Of a stretch of 64,000 nucleotides of DNA, positions 1-41,715 are shown piece after piece (position 1 is the first letter of the stretch; every line of letters begins with the position of its first letter). The position numbers were made by a program, and so were the translations under genes. Origin of the DNA: Anolis sagrei. Lineage: Eukaryota; Chordata; Lepidosauria; Squamata; Anolidae. The stretch is taken from NCBI RefSeq assembly GCF_037176765.1, contig NC_090030.1, forward strand, positions 24,335,378 to 24,399,377, in the 5' to 3' direction. The notes under the pieces were generated by a model. It was not told where the DNA came from and ran no database searches. It worked only from the letters and a program-made list of their open reading frames with translations.

Positions 1-1165
1 AGCAGGTGGTCAGTGGTTTGCTCTTCTCCACACTCGCATGTCGTGGATTCCACTTTGTAGCCCCATTTCTGAAGGTTGGCTCTGCATCTCGTGGTGCCAG
101 AGCGCAGTCTGTTCAGGGCCTTCCAAGTCGCCCAGTCTTCTGTGTGCCCAGGGGGGAGTCTCTCATTTGGTATCAGCCACTGATTGAGGTGCTGGGTTTG
201 AGCCTGCCACTTTTGGACTCTTGCTTGCTGAGGTGTTCCAGCAAGTGTCTCTGTAGATCTAAGAAAACTATGTCTTGATTTAAGTCGTTGATGTGCTGGC
301 TGATACCCAAACAGGGGATGAGCTGGAGATGTCTCTGCCTTGGTCCTTTCACTATTGGCTGCTACTTCCCGGCGGATGTCAGGTGGTGCAATACTGGCTA
401 AACAGTGTAATTTCTCTAGTGGTGTAGGGCGCAGACACCCCGTGATAATGCGGCATGTCTCATTAAGAGCCACATCCACTCTTTTAGCGTGGTGAGATGT
501 GTTCCACACTGGGCATGCATACTCAGCAGCAGAGTAGCATAGCGCAAGGGCAGATATCTTCACTGTGTCTGGTTGTGATCCCCAGGTTGTGCCAGTCAGC
601 TTTTGTATTATATTGTTTCTAGCACCCACTTTTTGCTTGATATTCAGGCAGTGCTTCTTGTAAGTCAGGGCACGGTCCAAGGTGACTCCCACGTATTTGG
701 GTATGCTGCCATGCTCCAGTGGGATTCCTTCCCAGGTAATCCTCAGAGCTCGGGATGCTTGTGCGTTCTTAAGGTGAAAAGCACACATCTGTGTTTTAGA
801 TGGATTAGGGATCAGCTGGTTTTCCCTGTAATAGGCAGTAAGAGCACCTAGAGCTTCGGAAAAACTTCTTTTCAACCATCTCAAAGCTCCCTGCTTGGGT
901 GGTGATGGCACGATCATTAGCATAGATGAAACTCTCCGTCCCTTCTGGCAGTGGCTGGTCATTTGTGTAGATGTTGAACATGGATGGAGCAAGCACGCTC
1001 CCCTGAGGCAGGCCGTTCTTCTGTTTCCGCCATCTGCTTCTCTGGCCCTGGAACTCAACAAAAAAGCTCCTGTTTTGTAGCAGGTTTCCTATGAGGCGGG
1101 TGAGGTGGTCGTCCTTTTTGATATACATTTTTCTCAGGAGGAGGCGGTGGTTTACAGTATCATAA
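1..1165 (-). mobile_element. LINE family A (non-LTR retrotransposon), 3' part
   Basis: Minus-strand frames show reverse-transcriptase motifs: AYDTVNH, NGLPQGSVLAPSMFNIYTND and a degraded FIYADD box (FIYAND), then the C-terminal region. The copy is cut by the window edge and joined at 1166 to a CR1 fragment. The same family recurs at 7303, 37588, 43695 and 62017. Clade not assigned; the C-terminal CxC-x7-H-x4-C motif in the 43695 copy resembles I/Jockey-group LINEs. Confidence 0.85.
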
Positions 1166-1320
1166 GCCCTTGACAAAGGACTATGCTTAAAAGCCTCCAA
1201 AGAAGGAGCCTCCACCACACCTGGGGCAGAGAGTTCCACTGCTAAACAGCTCCAACAGTTAGGAAGTTCTTCCTGATTTTCAGATGTAATGAGATGGCTA
1301 TGAGATCTGTATGTCATTAT
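1166..1320 (-). mobile_element. CR1 LINE fragment
   Basis: Minus strand matches the CR1 ORF2 C-terminus (reads like SLVEAPSLEAFK in other copies in this window). Joined directly to the LINE family A piece. Confidence 0.7.
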
Positions 1321-1383
1321 AAACACTCAAGAGAGTGAAAATGTGGCAAATCTAATTCCAGGACTAACTACAGCATCATACTC

Positions 1384-1700
1384 TCATAGAATCATAGAAT
1401 AATACAATCAAAGAGTTGGAAGAGACCTCATGGGCCATCCAGTCCAACCCCATTCTGCCAAGAAGCAGGAATATTGTATTCAAATCACCCCTGACAGATG
1501 GCCATCCAGCCTCTGTTTAAAAGCCTCCAAAGAAGCAACCTCCACCACACTCCGGGGCAGAGAGTTCCACTGCTGAACGGCTCTCACAGTCAGGAAGTTC
1601 TTCCTCATGTTCAGATGGAATCTCCTCTCCTGTAGTTTGAAGCCATTGTTTTGTGTCCTAGTCTCCAGGGAAGCAGAAAACAAATGATGTCCTAAGGATT
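1384..1700 (-). mobile_element. CR1 LINE 3' end
   Basis: Minus-strand frame contains MRKNFLTVRAVQQWNSLPRS and ends in the CR1 tail with the ATTCTATGA repeat (seen here as TCATAGAATCATAGAAT at 1384). Confidence 0.9.
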
Positions 1701-2340
1701 GCATTATTTTGTTATAGAGCAACTTGGGCCCTCCAGGTGTTTTGGACCACAACATGAGGAACTTCATTTAGGGGTCACAGCATTAGAAAGGTTGAGAGCC
1801 ACTGATCTAGAGCAAACTTGCCCAACCAAACAAACTTTAAGCACTGATGGAGTTTTTTGGGTTAGCCTGGCATGATGTGAGTTGTAGTTCACCCACAACG
1901 TATTTTCAGTACGCTTTTGCTTTTAAAAAGCAGTAAGTTACTGTTTAAGCAACAAGCAACATTGTCTCCAGATTTAGAAAAAAAGGCAATTAATTGGTAA
2001 CGAATTCCATCTAAAAAGCCAGATTTTGGACTCTGGACCGAGTAATTGAGAGTGAGGCTATTTCTCTCTGTCTGAACAGCAGGCCAAATGCAAGACCCTC
2101 CTGAAGGCCTCTGGAGCACAAAAGGAGACGGGCAGACCCCCAAATTGAGGGGAGGCAGAAATGGGGCCAAATGTATGCCAGGCAGCAATTCCAGGTAAGT
2201 CCTGTCAAGGTTGGGAGCGAAGTCTGGAAAGGACGGGAAGGTGGCTTCCCAAGAAAGAGAAGTTGGCTAGGAATTAGGATGGTGGATCCAAGCCTTCATA
2301 GGGACCCCACATCATCTCCCCACCTTTCCTTCCCTTGCCC
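1681..2340. repeat. Upstream repeat debris
   Basis: 1681-1750 is nearly identical to 6671-6740 (a MITE end, CTCCAGGTGTTTTGGA). 1769-1802 is a hAT end fragment (GGTTGAGAGCCACTG). 1806-1905 matches 23255-23355. From 1906 to 2340 nothing is recognised. Confidence 0.55.
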
Positions 2341-2344
2341 TTCC

Positions 2345-4640
2345 TCTGAAGAAAGGAAGGGAGGATGAGAAAAGATAATTCCTTTCCCTTCCTTCCTTTC
2401 CACTTTCCCTCCCTTTCCCTTTCTTCTCTTGCTTTCCTTTTCCCTTCCCTTCCCTCCCTGTCCCTTTCCTTCCCTCTGAGGAAGCCTGCCACAGATGCAG
2501 GCAAAACGTCAGGAGACAATGCTTCTAGGACATGGTCATATAGTCCGAAAAACCTACAACAACCCAACAGGATCGTAGATAAACATTACTAGAGAAGGCT
2601 TGAAAAAGTTAGTCACTTCCAACATTCCCTTCCCTCCTTTTTCCTTTCTCTCCCTCCCTCCCCCTTCTATCCTTTCTTTCCTTTCCCTCCCCACTTTCTC
2701 TTTCTTCCCTTTCCCTTTCTTCCCCTTCTTTTTCCTTCCCTCTCTTTCTTCTCTTCCCCTTCCCTTATTTTCTTTCCTCTCCCTTCCCCTTCCTTCTCTT
2801 CCCCTTTCCTTCCCCTTTCCTCCCCTTTGACTCCTTCCCTCCCTCCCCCTTCCTTCCTTCCTTCCTTCCTTCCTTCCTTCCTTCCTTCCAAGTTCTTCCC
2901 CTTCTTTCCATTCCATTTCCTTCCCTTCCCCTTTCTTCCCTTTTTGTTCCTTCCCTTCCCTTTTTGTTCCTTCCCTTTCCTCCCCCTCCCTTCTCTTCCC
3001 CTTTCCTCCTTTCCCTCCCCCCTTCTCCTCCTTCCTTCCTTCTCTCCCTCCCTCCTTTTCCCTTCCTTCCAATTTCTTCCCCTTCCTTCCATTCCATTCT
3101 TTTCCCTCTCTTTCCGTTCCCTTCCTTCCCTCCTTTTCCCTTTCTTTCCCCATCCTTCCCTTTCTCTCCCTCCCTTCTCCTTCTGTCCTTTCCTTCCTTC
3201 CCCTCCCCCTTTCCCTTTCTTCCCCTTCTTTTTCCTTCCTTCCTTCTCTTCACCTTTCCTCCCTTTCCTTGCCCTTCACTTCCTTTCCTCTCCTTTCACT
3301 TCCCTTCCCTCCCCTTCCCTCCCTTTCCTTTATCTTGCCTTCCCTCCCCTTCCCTCCCTTCCTTTCCCTTCCTTCCAATTTCCTCCCCTTCCTTCCATTC
3401 CATTCAATTTCCTTCCCTTCCCCTTCCCTTCCTTCCCTCCCCTCCCTTTCAATTTCTTCCCTTCCCGTCTTCCCCTTCCTTAATTTCCCTGCCTTTTTTC
3501 TGCCTTCCCCTGTCTTGCCCTTCCTTTTCCTTCCCTTCCCCTTTCCTCCCTTTCTCTTTTTTGCCCTTCCCCTTCCTTCCATTCTATTTCCTTCCCATTC
3601 CTTCCTCCCTTTTCCTTCCTTCCATTCCCCTTCCTTCCTCTTCTTTTCCTTCACTTTCTTTCCCCTTCCCCTCCCTTCCTTCTCTTCCCCTTTCCTCCCT
3701 TTCCTTTCTTTTCCCTTTCCTCCCCTTCTACTCCTTCCCTCCCTTCCTTCCCTTCCCCTGTCTTCCCCTTCCTTCATTTCCTTGCCTTTTTCCTCCCTTT
3801 CTCTGTCTTGCCCTTCCTTTTCCTTCCCTTCCCCTTTCCTCGCTTTCTCTTTTTTACCCTTCCCCCTTTCCCTTCTTTCCTTTCCATTTCCTTCCCATTC
3901 CTTCTTCACTTTTCCTTCCTTCCTTCCCTTCCCCTTTCCTCACTTTCTCTTTTTTGTCCTTCCTTCCATTCTATTTCCTTCCCATTCCTTCTTCCCTTTC
4001 CCTTCCTTCCATTCCCCTTCCTTATCATTCCCTTCCTTCCCCTTCCTTTCTTTCACTTTCTTTCCCCTTCCCTTACTTTTCTTCCCCTTTCATTTCCTTT
4101 CCCTTTCCTCCGCTTCCACTACTTCCCTCCCTCCCTTTCCCTTCCAATTTCTTCCATTTCCTTCCCTTCCCTTCCCTCCCTTTCAATTTATTCTCTTCCC
4201 CTGTCTTGCCCTTCCTTTTCCTTCCCTTCCCCTTTCCTCCCTTTCTCTTTTTTGTCCTTCCCCTTCCTTCCATTCTATTTCCTTCCCATTCCTTCCTCCC
4301 CTTTCCTTCCTTCCATTCCCCTTCCTTCCCCTTATTTGCCTTCACTTTCTTTCCTCTTCCCTTCCCCTCCCTTCCCCTTTTCCTCCCTTTCCTTTCCTTT
4401 CCCTTTCCTCCCCTTCCACTCCTTCCCTCCCTCCCTTCCTTCCAATTTCTTCCATTTCCTTCCCTGCCCCTTCCTTTCCCTTCCCTTCCCTCCCTTTCAA
4501 TGTCTTCCCTTCCCCTGTCTCCTCCTTCCTTCATTTCCTTGCCTTTTTTCCTCCCTTTCTCTGTCTTGCCCTTCCTTTTCCTTCCCTTCCCCTTTCCTCA
4601 CTTCCATTCTATTTCCTTCCCATTCCCTTCTCTCCCTCCC
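2345..4640 (+). repeat. Polypyrimidine tract of about 2.2 kb upstream of HPRT1
   Basis: Apart from a PLE tail (2476-2565) and a short linker, the + strand is almost all C and T, built of irregular CCTTCC, TTTCC and CTTCCC units. It runs to within about 200 bases of the HPRT1 ATG. Long open frames rich in Phe, Pro, Ser and Leu (up to 648 codons) come from the composition and are not genes. Confidence 0.95.
2474..2570 (+). mobile_element. PLE tail fragment with degraded hammerhead
   Basis: CTGAGGA, stem GCCTGC/GCAGGC and ACGTC are present, but the GAAA of the ribozyme core is AAAA. Followed by the family tail (CATGGTCATATAGTCC, AACAACCC). It interrupts the pyrimidine tract. Confidence 0.8.
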
Positions 4641-4843
4641 TCTCCCTCTGCTTGGCCAGGCGGGGCTGCGTGCCTTGAGGGGCCCGCCAGGTGGCGCTGT
4701 GGCGCCCCTCCTCCTCCTCCTCCTCCGCCTCGCGGCCTGCGCGCTTTTCCGGCCGCCGTTTACCGTTGCTGCCGCTTCTCCTCCTTCTCGTTCCGTCCTC
4801 CTTCCCGCCTTCCCTCCTTCCTTCCTCCCCCTTTCCTTCCGCC
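4640..4843 (+). promoter_or_regulatory. HPRT1 GC-rich promoter and 5' UTR
   Basis: About 200 bases rich in CpG lie between the end of the pyrimidine tract and the start codon. No TATA box is visible, which fits a housekeeping promoter. CTC/CCT repeats continue to the ATG, and an ETS-like TTTTCCGG lies near 4746. The transcription start cannot be placed from sequence alone. Confidence 0.7.
4684..4698 (+). promoter_or_regulatory. CTCF-like core motif in the HPRT1 promoter
   Basis: CCGCCAGGTGGCGCT matches 14 of 15 positions of the CTCF core consensus CCASYAGRKGGCRSY; only the third base differs. It is the one clear factor-like motif in the GC-rich block. The match is by eye and binding is unproven. 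Confidence 0.4.
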
Positions 4844-36234
<31,391 letters not shown>

Positions 36235-37180
36235 CGAGCACTGGTTTCTCCAGCCGACTTCCACGGCGTCCATCTTCCATGGCCTTCGGCTCCGGTCACC
36301 TGCTTCCCGTTGTGGCGTGTCATTTTGCTTGCTCTAATTTATTGCGTGTACAGTATGGGAACCGTGTCTTTCTCATCCACATCTGAGAAACAGACAGAGT
36401 GCAATTGTTTGCCCCTTTCTTCCTTCCTTTCTCCCTTCTATCCATCCTTCCTCTCTCTCTCCTTCCTTCCTCTCCTTCCTTCTTTTTTTTTTTTAAATTT
36501 GCACTAAATGAGGCTCCTGGTTCTCACTCCTTTCCTTTTGAAAAATTTGCTCCAAGTTCAGCTCTCCAAGGCATCCTCACCCTTTCTTTCAACCTCATCA
36601 GCTCAGAACTGAAATAGTTATATAAGTACTGTAAATGTATAAGGCATTTTAAGATGGGAAAATCTATATTAGTAATATTTTTTTAAGGAAAAAACACAAA
36701 TAATTTAAGTTTTATATATTGCAGTGAATGCAGGAATCAGGGGTGAATAGGGGATGGCTGCTATGCCCTTTGAAAGAGGGAGTCGCCGTGGTTTTGGAGG
36801 GAGTCTGGACACTGTTCTGCTCGACGGCTTTCCCGAGAGTTGCCTTACTTGCCTCTTAAGTGGAGTATATATCGAAAGAACAAGTGACGAAACTGAATGT
36901 TTTCCAAGCAGTTACCAAGCTTTAGGAATAATAATAATAAGAATATTAATAAGGGCACAGCCCACTCCTGCAAATCCTGTAGATGGAAACGGGCATTAGT
37001 TCCCCCACTTTGGTGGATTGTGTCTTAGTGTCTCCTCGTTCCCTGCCTCTGTCAGCTTTAGCAGAGATGCCTTTCACATCTAAGAACCACCTTTCCGTGT
37101 GAAAAAAAAAAGTGATTGTAATGTCGTACAAAGTGCACCGAAAACAACGCACTTTAACAATAAAGCCTGTCTCTCCAACG
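36235..37180 (+). other. HPRT1 3' UTR
   Basis: Non-repetitive, AT-rich sequence after the stop, with a short pyrimidine stretch (36417-36485) and a small AAT run (36927-36950). No element of the surrounding repeat families interrupts it, unlike the introns. About 930 bases, longer than the human 3' UTR of roughly 0.6 kb if the signal at 37159 is used. Confidence 0.65.
37159..37164 (+). terminator. Candidate HPRT1 poly(A) signal
   Basis: AATAAA followed within 40 bases by a GT-rich stretch (GGTTTGTACTTGAG). It is the only AATAAA noticed between the stop codon and the next repeat. Confidence 0.6.
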
Positions 37181-37587
37181 GTTTGTACTTGAGAGTTGTG
37201 AAAGCCTCTTCATACACAATGGATGAGCCTCTGCAGATTTGTCCCCTTCTCAACTTCTCCTTCCTTCCAACCTTCCTTCCAGACCTACATTCAGATGAGG
37301 TCTTGGCCTTCTGGGGAAATGACACTGTTTGTTTTGCTCTGATCAGGTCCGTCGCAAAGGCGTTCATTAAACGCAGTTGTGCGGATGAGCAAATAATTGG
37401 CCCCATGGCTCTCTTTTTATTTATTTGAGTGGGTTTTTTTTTCAAAATTAGTAGGTGTGTTCCCTCCTGGGCAAGGCGGCATTCCTTGGCAAACAGTGCT
37501 GTGAGATATAGTCGGACAGTCATTTCTCTCTCTCGCTCCATTTTTACAGGGAACATTGCCCTCTGCTGACCAAGCAGCTTGCTACAA
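37181..37587. other. HPRT1 downstream flank
   Basis: Unique sequence after the poly(A) site; no feature recognised. Confidence 0.5.
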
Positions 37588-38470
37588 AAGCAGTTTTTAT
37601 TTATTTATTTATCGTGTCAGGAGCAACCAGACATTTGTATTACATTTTTAACAAAACAAACAAACAAAAAGACAAAACAGCAGCAGAGTAGCAAAGTGCA
37701 AGGGCAGATGTCTTCACTTTGTCTGGTTGTGATCCCCAGGTTGTGCCAGTCAGCTTTCGTATGATATTGTTTCTAGCACCCACTTTTTGCTTGATATTCA
37801 GGAAATGCTTCTTGTAGGTCAGAGCATGGTCCAAAGTGACTCCCAGGTATTTGGGTGTGCTGCAATGCTCCAGTGGGATTCCTTCTCAGGTAATCCTCAG
37901 AGCTCGGGATGCTTGTCTGTTCTTAAGGTGAAAAGCACATGTCTGTGTTTTAGATGGATTAGGGATCAGCTGGTTTTCCCTGTAATAGGCAGTAAGAGCA
38001 CCTAGAGCTTCGGAAAACTTCTTTTCAACCATCTCAAAGCTCCCTGCTTGAGCAGTAATGGCATGATCATCAGCATAGATGAAGCTCTCTGTCCCTTCTG
38101 GCAGTGGCTGGTCATTTGTGTAGATGTTGAACATGGATGGAGCACGCATGCTCCCCTGAGGCAGGCCGTTCTTCTGTTTCCGCCATCTGCTTCTTTGGCC
38201 CTTGAACTCAACAAAAAAGCTCCAGTTTTGTAGCAGGTTTCCTCTGAGGCAGGTGAGGTGGTAGTCCTTTGTGATATTATACATTTTTCTCAGGAGGAGG
38301 CAGTGGTTCACAGTATCATAAGCCGCTGACAGGTCTATGAAGACAGCTCCTGTGATCTGCTGCCTTTCAAAGCCATTTTCTATGTGCTGAGTCAGGTTCA
38401 GCACTTGCGATGTGCAGCTTTTGCCTTTCCTGAAGCCAGCTTGCTGTGGAATCAGACATTCCTTATTACA
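37588..38470 (-). mobile_element. LINE family A, internally deleted copy
   Basis: Minus frame of 280 codons includes IPQQAGFRKGKSCTSQ, GAVFIDLSAAYDTVNH and FIYADD. The region after LALCYSAA is missing: sequence jumps straight to the 3' UTR (GTTTGTTTGTTTTG) and tail TCTGGTTGCTCCTGACACGA with (TAAA)n. About 600 bases are lost relative to 43695-44622. Confidence 0.9.
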
Positions 38471-38777
38471 AGAGAAAACTACACTTTTTTCAATGTGCTG
38501 GTTTTCAACCCGTTGGTTGTTTCCCTCTGCTCCTCTTAACAGCAAGGTGCAGTACTTTTTAGTGTTTGATTGGGATTTGAATCTGTCCTTTGGGTTTGAA
38601 TCTCTGCTTGGCCATGGCAACCCCATTAAGTCTCCTAGCCCATATACAGGAGGGAAGGGAAACAGGAATCTGGATTGTTGTGAATTGTATGTCCTAGAAG
38701 CATTCTCTCCTGACATTTCTGTCTGCATCTATGGCAGGTACCCTCAGAAGTTGTGAGGTCTGTTGGAAACTAGGAAA
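38471..38777. other. Unassigned, then PLE tail remnant
   Basis: 38480-38680 not recognised. 38680-38775 is a minus-strand PLE tail (TCTCCTGACATTTCTGTCTG, ATCTATGGCAGGTACC) with an eroded hammerhead. Confidence 0.6.
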
Positions 38778-39065
38778 ATCTATCTATATATATAAATATA
38801 AATGTTCTGTGCCTCGTGAGTACATTAAAAACAAAAGAAACAATGAATGAAATCACACCAAATTTGGCAACAAAACGTCTCACAATGCAAGGTGTGACCA
38901 ACAATAATAAAAAGAACTTAGGTAAAGGTAAAGGTTGTCCCCTAACATTAAGTCCAGTCATGTCTGACTCTGGGGTGTGGTGCCCATCTCCATTTCTAAG
39001 CCGAAGAGCCAGCGTTGTCCATAGACACCTCCAAGGTCAGCATGACTGCATGGAGCGCCATCACA
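38778..39065. mobile_element. Helitron 5' end (+) followed by SINE type 1 (-)
   Basis: 38778-38920 reads TCTATCTATATATATAAATA, GAAATCACACCAAATTTGGC, the Helitron head. 38921-39065 is a SINE tail (AGGTAAAGGTAAAGGTTGTC) on the minus strand. Confidence 0.7.
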
Positions 39066-39720
39066 AAGAACTCACAAATCCTAAAAAAGAGAAGATGCCA
39101 CTGGGCATACGTACAGGGATGGGGATGTGTGCACGCACACACAGGAGAGCTCCTCCATCGTCTGGTGGCGGAGCCTGTGCCATCAACGGCTTCTAGGCCA
39201 CCTGGAGCCAGCCTCGGTTCCTCACGGTTGTCCTGGAGAGGAAAGGCATGCACCAGCCTGACCAACGGAGGTGGAAGCAGAGGGGCCTCTTCCCTACTCC
39301 TCCTCCCTTGCTCAAGGTCTGGCGGAGCAGTGCCAAGGCTTGAGCCACAGAGCAGAACCAGGAAGAAGCTTCTCTGCCTCTGCCGTCGTGCTGCTGGTGC
39401 CGGCACTGGTTGTCATGTTGACTGTGCCTGGGCAAGGCCTGGCCCGCCTTTCCCAGGCACAGTTGCAGGCAGAGAAGCTCCTTCTCCTCCTCCCTGGCAC
39501 AAGGGAGCAAAAAGGAAACACGTGTGGAAGGAGAGTGAAAGGCCCGCCACTCCCCCAGCTGAGTTCAGACTGCGCTTTGATTACAGGTGAACTATAAATC
39601 CAAGCAACTCCCAAATGTCAAGGTTGTTCCAAAACTCCATCAGTGTTCAAATTTCTTTGTTTCGGTTCACAGTGCTCTCCAGATGTAAGTGAACTTTTAT
39701 TATTACTACTACTACTACTA
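39066..39720. other. GC-rich unassigned block and hAT core scrap
   Basis: 39250-39560 is unusually GC-rich, with imperfect inverted segments (GCAGAGAAGCTCCTTCTCCT against GAAGAAGCTTCTCTGCCTC). 39580-39690 has the core GAACTATAAATCCAAGCAAC. No gene is recognised. Confidence 0.4.
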
Positions 39721-39721
39721 T

Positions 39722-39840
39722 TAAGCAGAGGCTGAATGGCCATCTGCCAGGAGTGCTTTGATTGTGCTTTTCCCTTATGGCAGAAGGGGCTGGACTGGAT
39801 AGCCCTTGGAGGTCTCTTCCTAATCTAGGATTCTGGTACT
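39722..39840 (+). mobile_element. CR1 3' end fragment
   Basis: AGCAGAGGCTGAATGGCCAT, GGGCTGGACTGGATAGCCCT. Confidence 0.8.
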
Positions 39841-40131
39841 ACTATTCTTATTGGGTTGTTGTAGGTTTTTCACAACCACCATGTCAGACTACACAGAGAA
39901 GCCATTGAAATCCACAAGCATGTGAACAATTTCAACAGAAAGGAAGAAACCATGAAAATTAACAAAATCTGGCTACCAGTATTTAAAAACTCTAAAATTA
40001 CCACAGCAAAACAACAGAGAGTAAACAATCAGGCACATCAAATCACTCAACAAAAGATTTTCCCCAGGCGCTTCCAAGCCATTAAATGCTAATTAAGGTG
40101 GTCAGTTGAAACCACCAAGAAAATCCAACAA

Positions 40132-40683
40132 ATGCTACGTTCAGCAAAGGACAAGAGGGATCCTCTCACCTCTGCAGGAGTCTACCGTATACCATGCAGC
40201 TGTGGACAAGTCTACAGAGGGACCACCAAACGCAGCATTGCCCAGACACGCATCAAGGAACATGGAAGGCACTGCAGACTACTTCAACCAGAGAAGTCAG
40301 CCATAGCAGAGCACACGATGAACCAGCCTGGACACAGCATATTATTTGAGAACACAGAAATGCTGGACCACACCAACAACCACCATGTCAGGCTACACAG
40401 AGAAGCCATTGAAATCCACAAGCATGTGGACAATTTCAACAGAAGGGAAGAGACCATGAAAATGAACAAAATCTGGCTACCAGTATTTAAAAACTCTAAA
40501 ATTACAACAGCAAAACAACAGAGAGGAAACAACCAGGCACATCTTAACACCTCTCAGCAAGAGATTTTCCCAGGCTCAGGCAGGCCTTCAAATGCTAATG
40601 AAGGTGATCAGCTGAAACATTCACACCTAACTGCAGCAGGGAAGAGCTCCTTGCCCCACCCCAGCCATTCCACAGATATATAA
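40132..40683 (+). CDS. PLE GIY-YIG endonuclease domain, C-terminal part
   Basis: 183 codons. GVYRIPCSCGQVYRGTTK is the GIY-YIG core (G-V-Y then V-Y-R-G), followed by the conserved Arg in TRIKEHGRH and a QPEKSAIAEH block typical of Penelope-like elements. The reverse transcriptase that should precede it is absent, so the start at 40132 is only the first Met in the surviving frame. The endonuclease nicks the target for reverse transcription. The frame is open for the whole domain, suggesting fairly recent insertion. Not a host gene. Confidence 0.88.
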   Translation: MLRSAKDKRDPLTSAGVYRIPCSCGQVYRGTTKRSIAQTRIKEHGRHCRLLQPEKSAIAEHTMNQPGHSILFENTEMLDHTNNHHVRLHREAIEIHKHVDNFNRREETMKMNKIWLPVFKNSKITTAKQQRGNNQAHLNTSQQEIFPGSGRPSNANEGDQLKHSHLTAAGKSSLPHPSHSTDI

Positions 40684-40715
40684 ACCCATTGTCCTAATTC
40701 CAACAGACCTCACTA

Positions 40716-40756
40716 CCTCTGAGGATGCTTGCCATAGATGCAGGCGAAACGTCAGG
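40716..40756 (+). ncRNA. Hammerhead ribozyme motif, intact core
   Basis: Identical in its core to 15592-15632: CTGAGGA, stem GCTTGC/GCAGGC, GAAAC, GTC, with CCT/AGG as stem I. Lies about 35 bases after the endonuclease stop, in the PLE terminal region. Confidence 0.78.
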
Positions 40757-40856
40757 AGAAATGCCTCTAGAACATGGCTCTATAGCCCGAAAAAACCCAC
40801 AAGAACCTAGTGATTCCAGCCATGAAAACCTTCGACAATACATTATTATTATTATT

Positions 40857-41045
40857 AAGCAGAGGCTGGGTCGTAATTTCATGAGAGGGCTTTATTTGTG
40901 TTCCATTATGACACAAGGATGGTGGATTGGGTGGCCTTTGAGGATCCCTCTCAACTCTAGGGATGCTTTTCCAGCATGAGGGCAGAAGAAGAGGGTTGGA
41001 CTGCATGGCCTTCAGAGGTCTCTTCCAACTCTAGGTTCCTAGACC
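40857..41045 (+). mobile_element. CR1 tail fragments
   Basis: Two partial tails: AGCAGAGGCTGGGTCGTAAT and GGTTGGACTGCATGGCCTTC, TCTTCCAACTCTAGG. Confidence 0.7.
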
Positions 41046-41170
41046 TCCCAAACCCATCCAGTATTTTCTGTTGCTCATGGGGGTTCTATGTGCCACGTTT
41101 GGTCCAGATCTGTCATTTGTAGGGGTCTCAATAGTCTGTGGAAGTCAGAGCTGAATCTGTTGTAGGTACT
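41041..41170 (-). mobile_element. hAT/Helitron core fragment
   Basis: CCAGTATTTTCTGTTGCTCA, GGTTCTATGTGCCA. Confidence 0.6.
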
Positions 41171-41199
41171 GCAAATCACATCATCCGTCATCCATACCC

Positions 41200-41346
41200 T
41201 TCCAAACCTATTATCATGTTGAGAAACAACAACCAGCCAAAACTATGCAACAGCACACACCTTGCAGTCAAACAATCTCATTGAAGCAACAATCCTAACG
41301 GGACCATTTAAAGAAGACATCCTCATCCCACACATTCCAATGATTC
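41200..41346 (+). pseudogene. Relic of a Helitron helicase (Pif1-like)
   Basis: One frame reads MLRNNNQPKLCNSTHLAV and, after a frame change, ATILTGPFKEDILIPHIPMI then PTDE. This is the stretch of Helitron helicases with LRN...LCNGTR and IPRIPMIPTD. It is cut at 41346 by a PLE tail (ACTCTTGTCTGTTGGAGG). It shows that an autonomous Helitron once existed in this genome. Confidence 0.75.
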
Positions 41347-41430
41347 CTACAGATGAACTCTTGTCTGTTGGAGGTTGGTGTGAATGTTCCAATTGACCAC
41401 CCTGATTAGCCTTTAATGGCCTAGCAGTTA
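41347..41430 (-). mobile_element. PLE 3' tail fragment
   Basis: TGTGAATGTTCCAATTGACC, as in the tail at 18000-18045. Confidence 0.75.
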
Positions 41431-41715
41431 CGGGAATCTCCCAGATCCCAAAAGCAATCCTGTACATACACCCTGCCGTTTATATTCTCATTGCAATACT
41501 CTTTTGAGTCAAGTGTAATGGCAAATCTGTGAGGGTTGGTAAATGTGAATAAGCCGAAGCTTTACCACAGTATTTAAACCAAGATATACCCTGCAGTATA
41601 ATAAAATGTCACTCAGGATTGTGAAACAAGTAACAGTAGTGTGCTGTCGCACGCTGGGCCTGTGCATCAGATTGTAGACAGGACATAAATTCTGTGTACC
41701 CAATGGGGCGCAGGG

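Larger units (their letters stand above)
39849..40841 (+). mobile_element. Penelope-like element, two + strand pieces in tandem
   Basis: 39868-40110 repeats sequence that recurs at 40378-40625 (CATGTCAGACTACACAGAGA, TGGCTACCAGTATTTAAAAA), so two 5'-truncated copies lie head to tail. The second contains the endonuclease frame (40132-40683), the 3' tail, a hammerhead (40716-40756) and the terminus CTTCGACAATACA. Confidence 0.9.
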
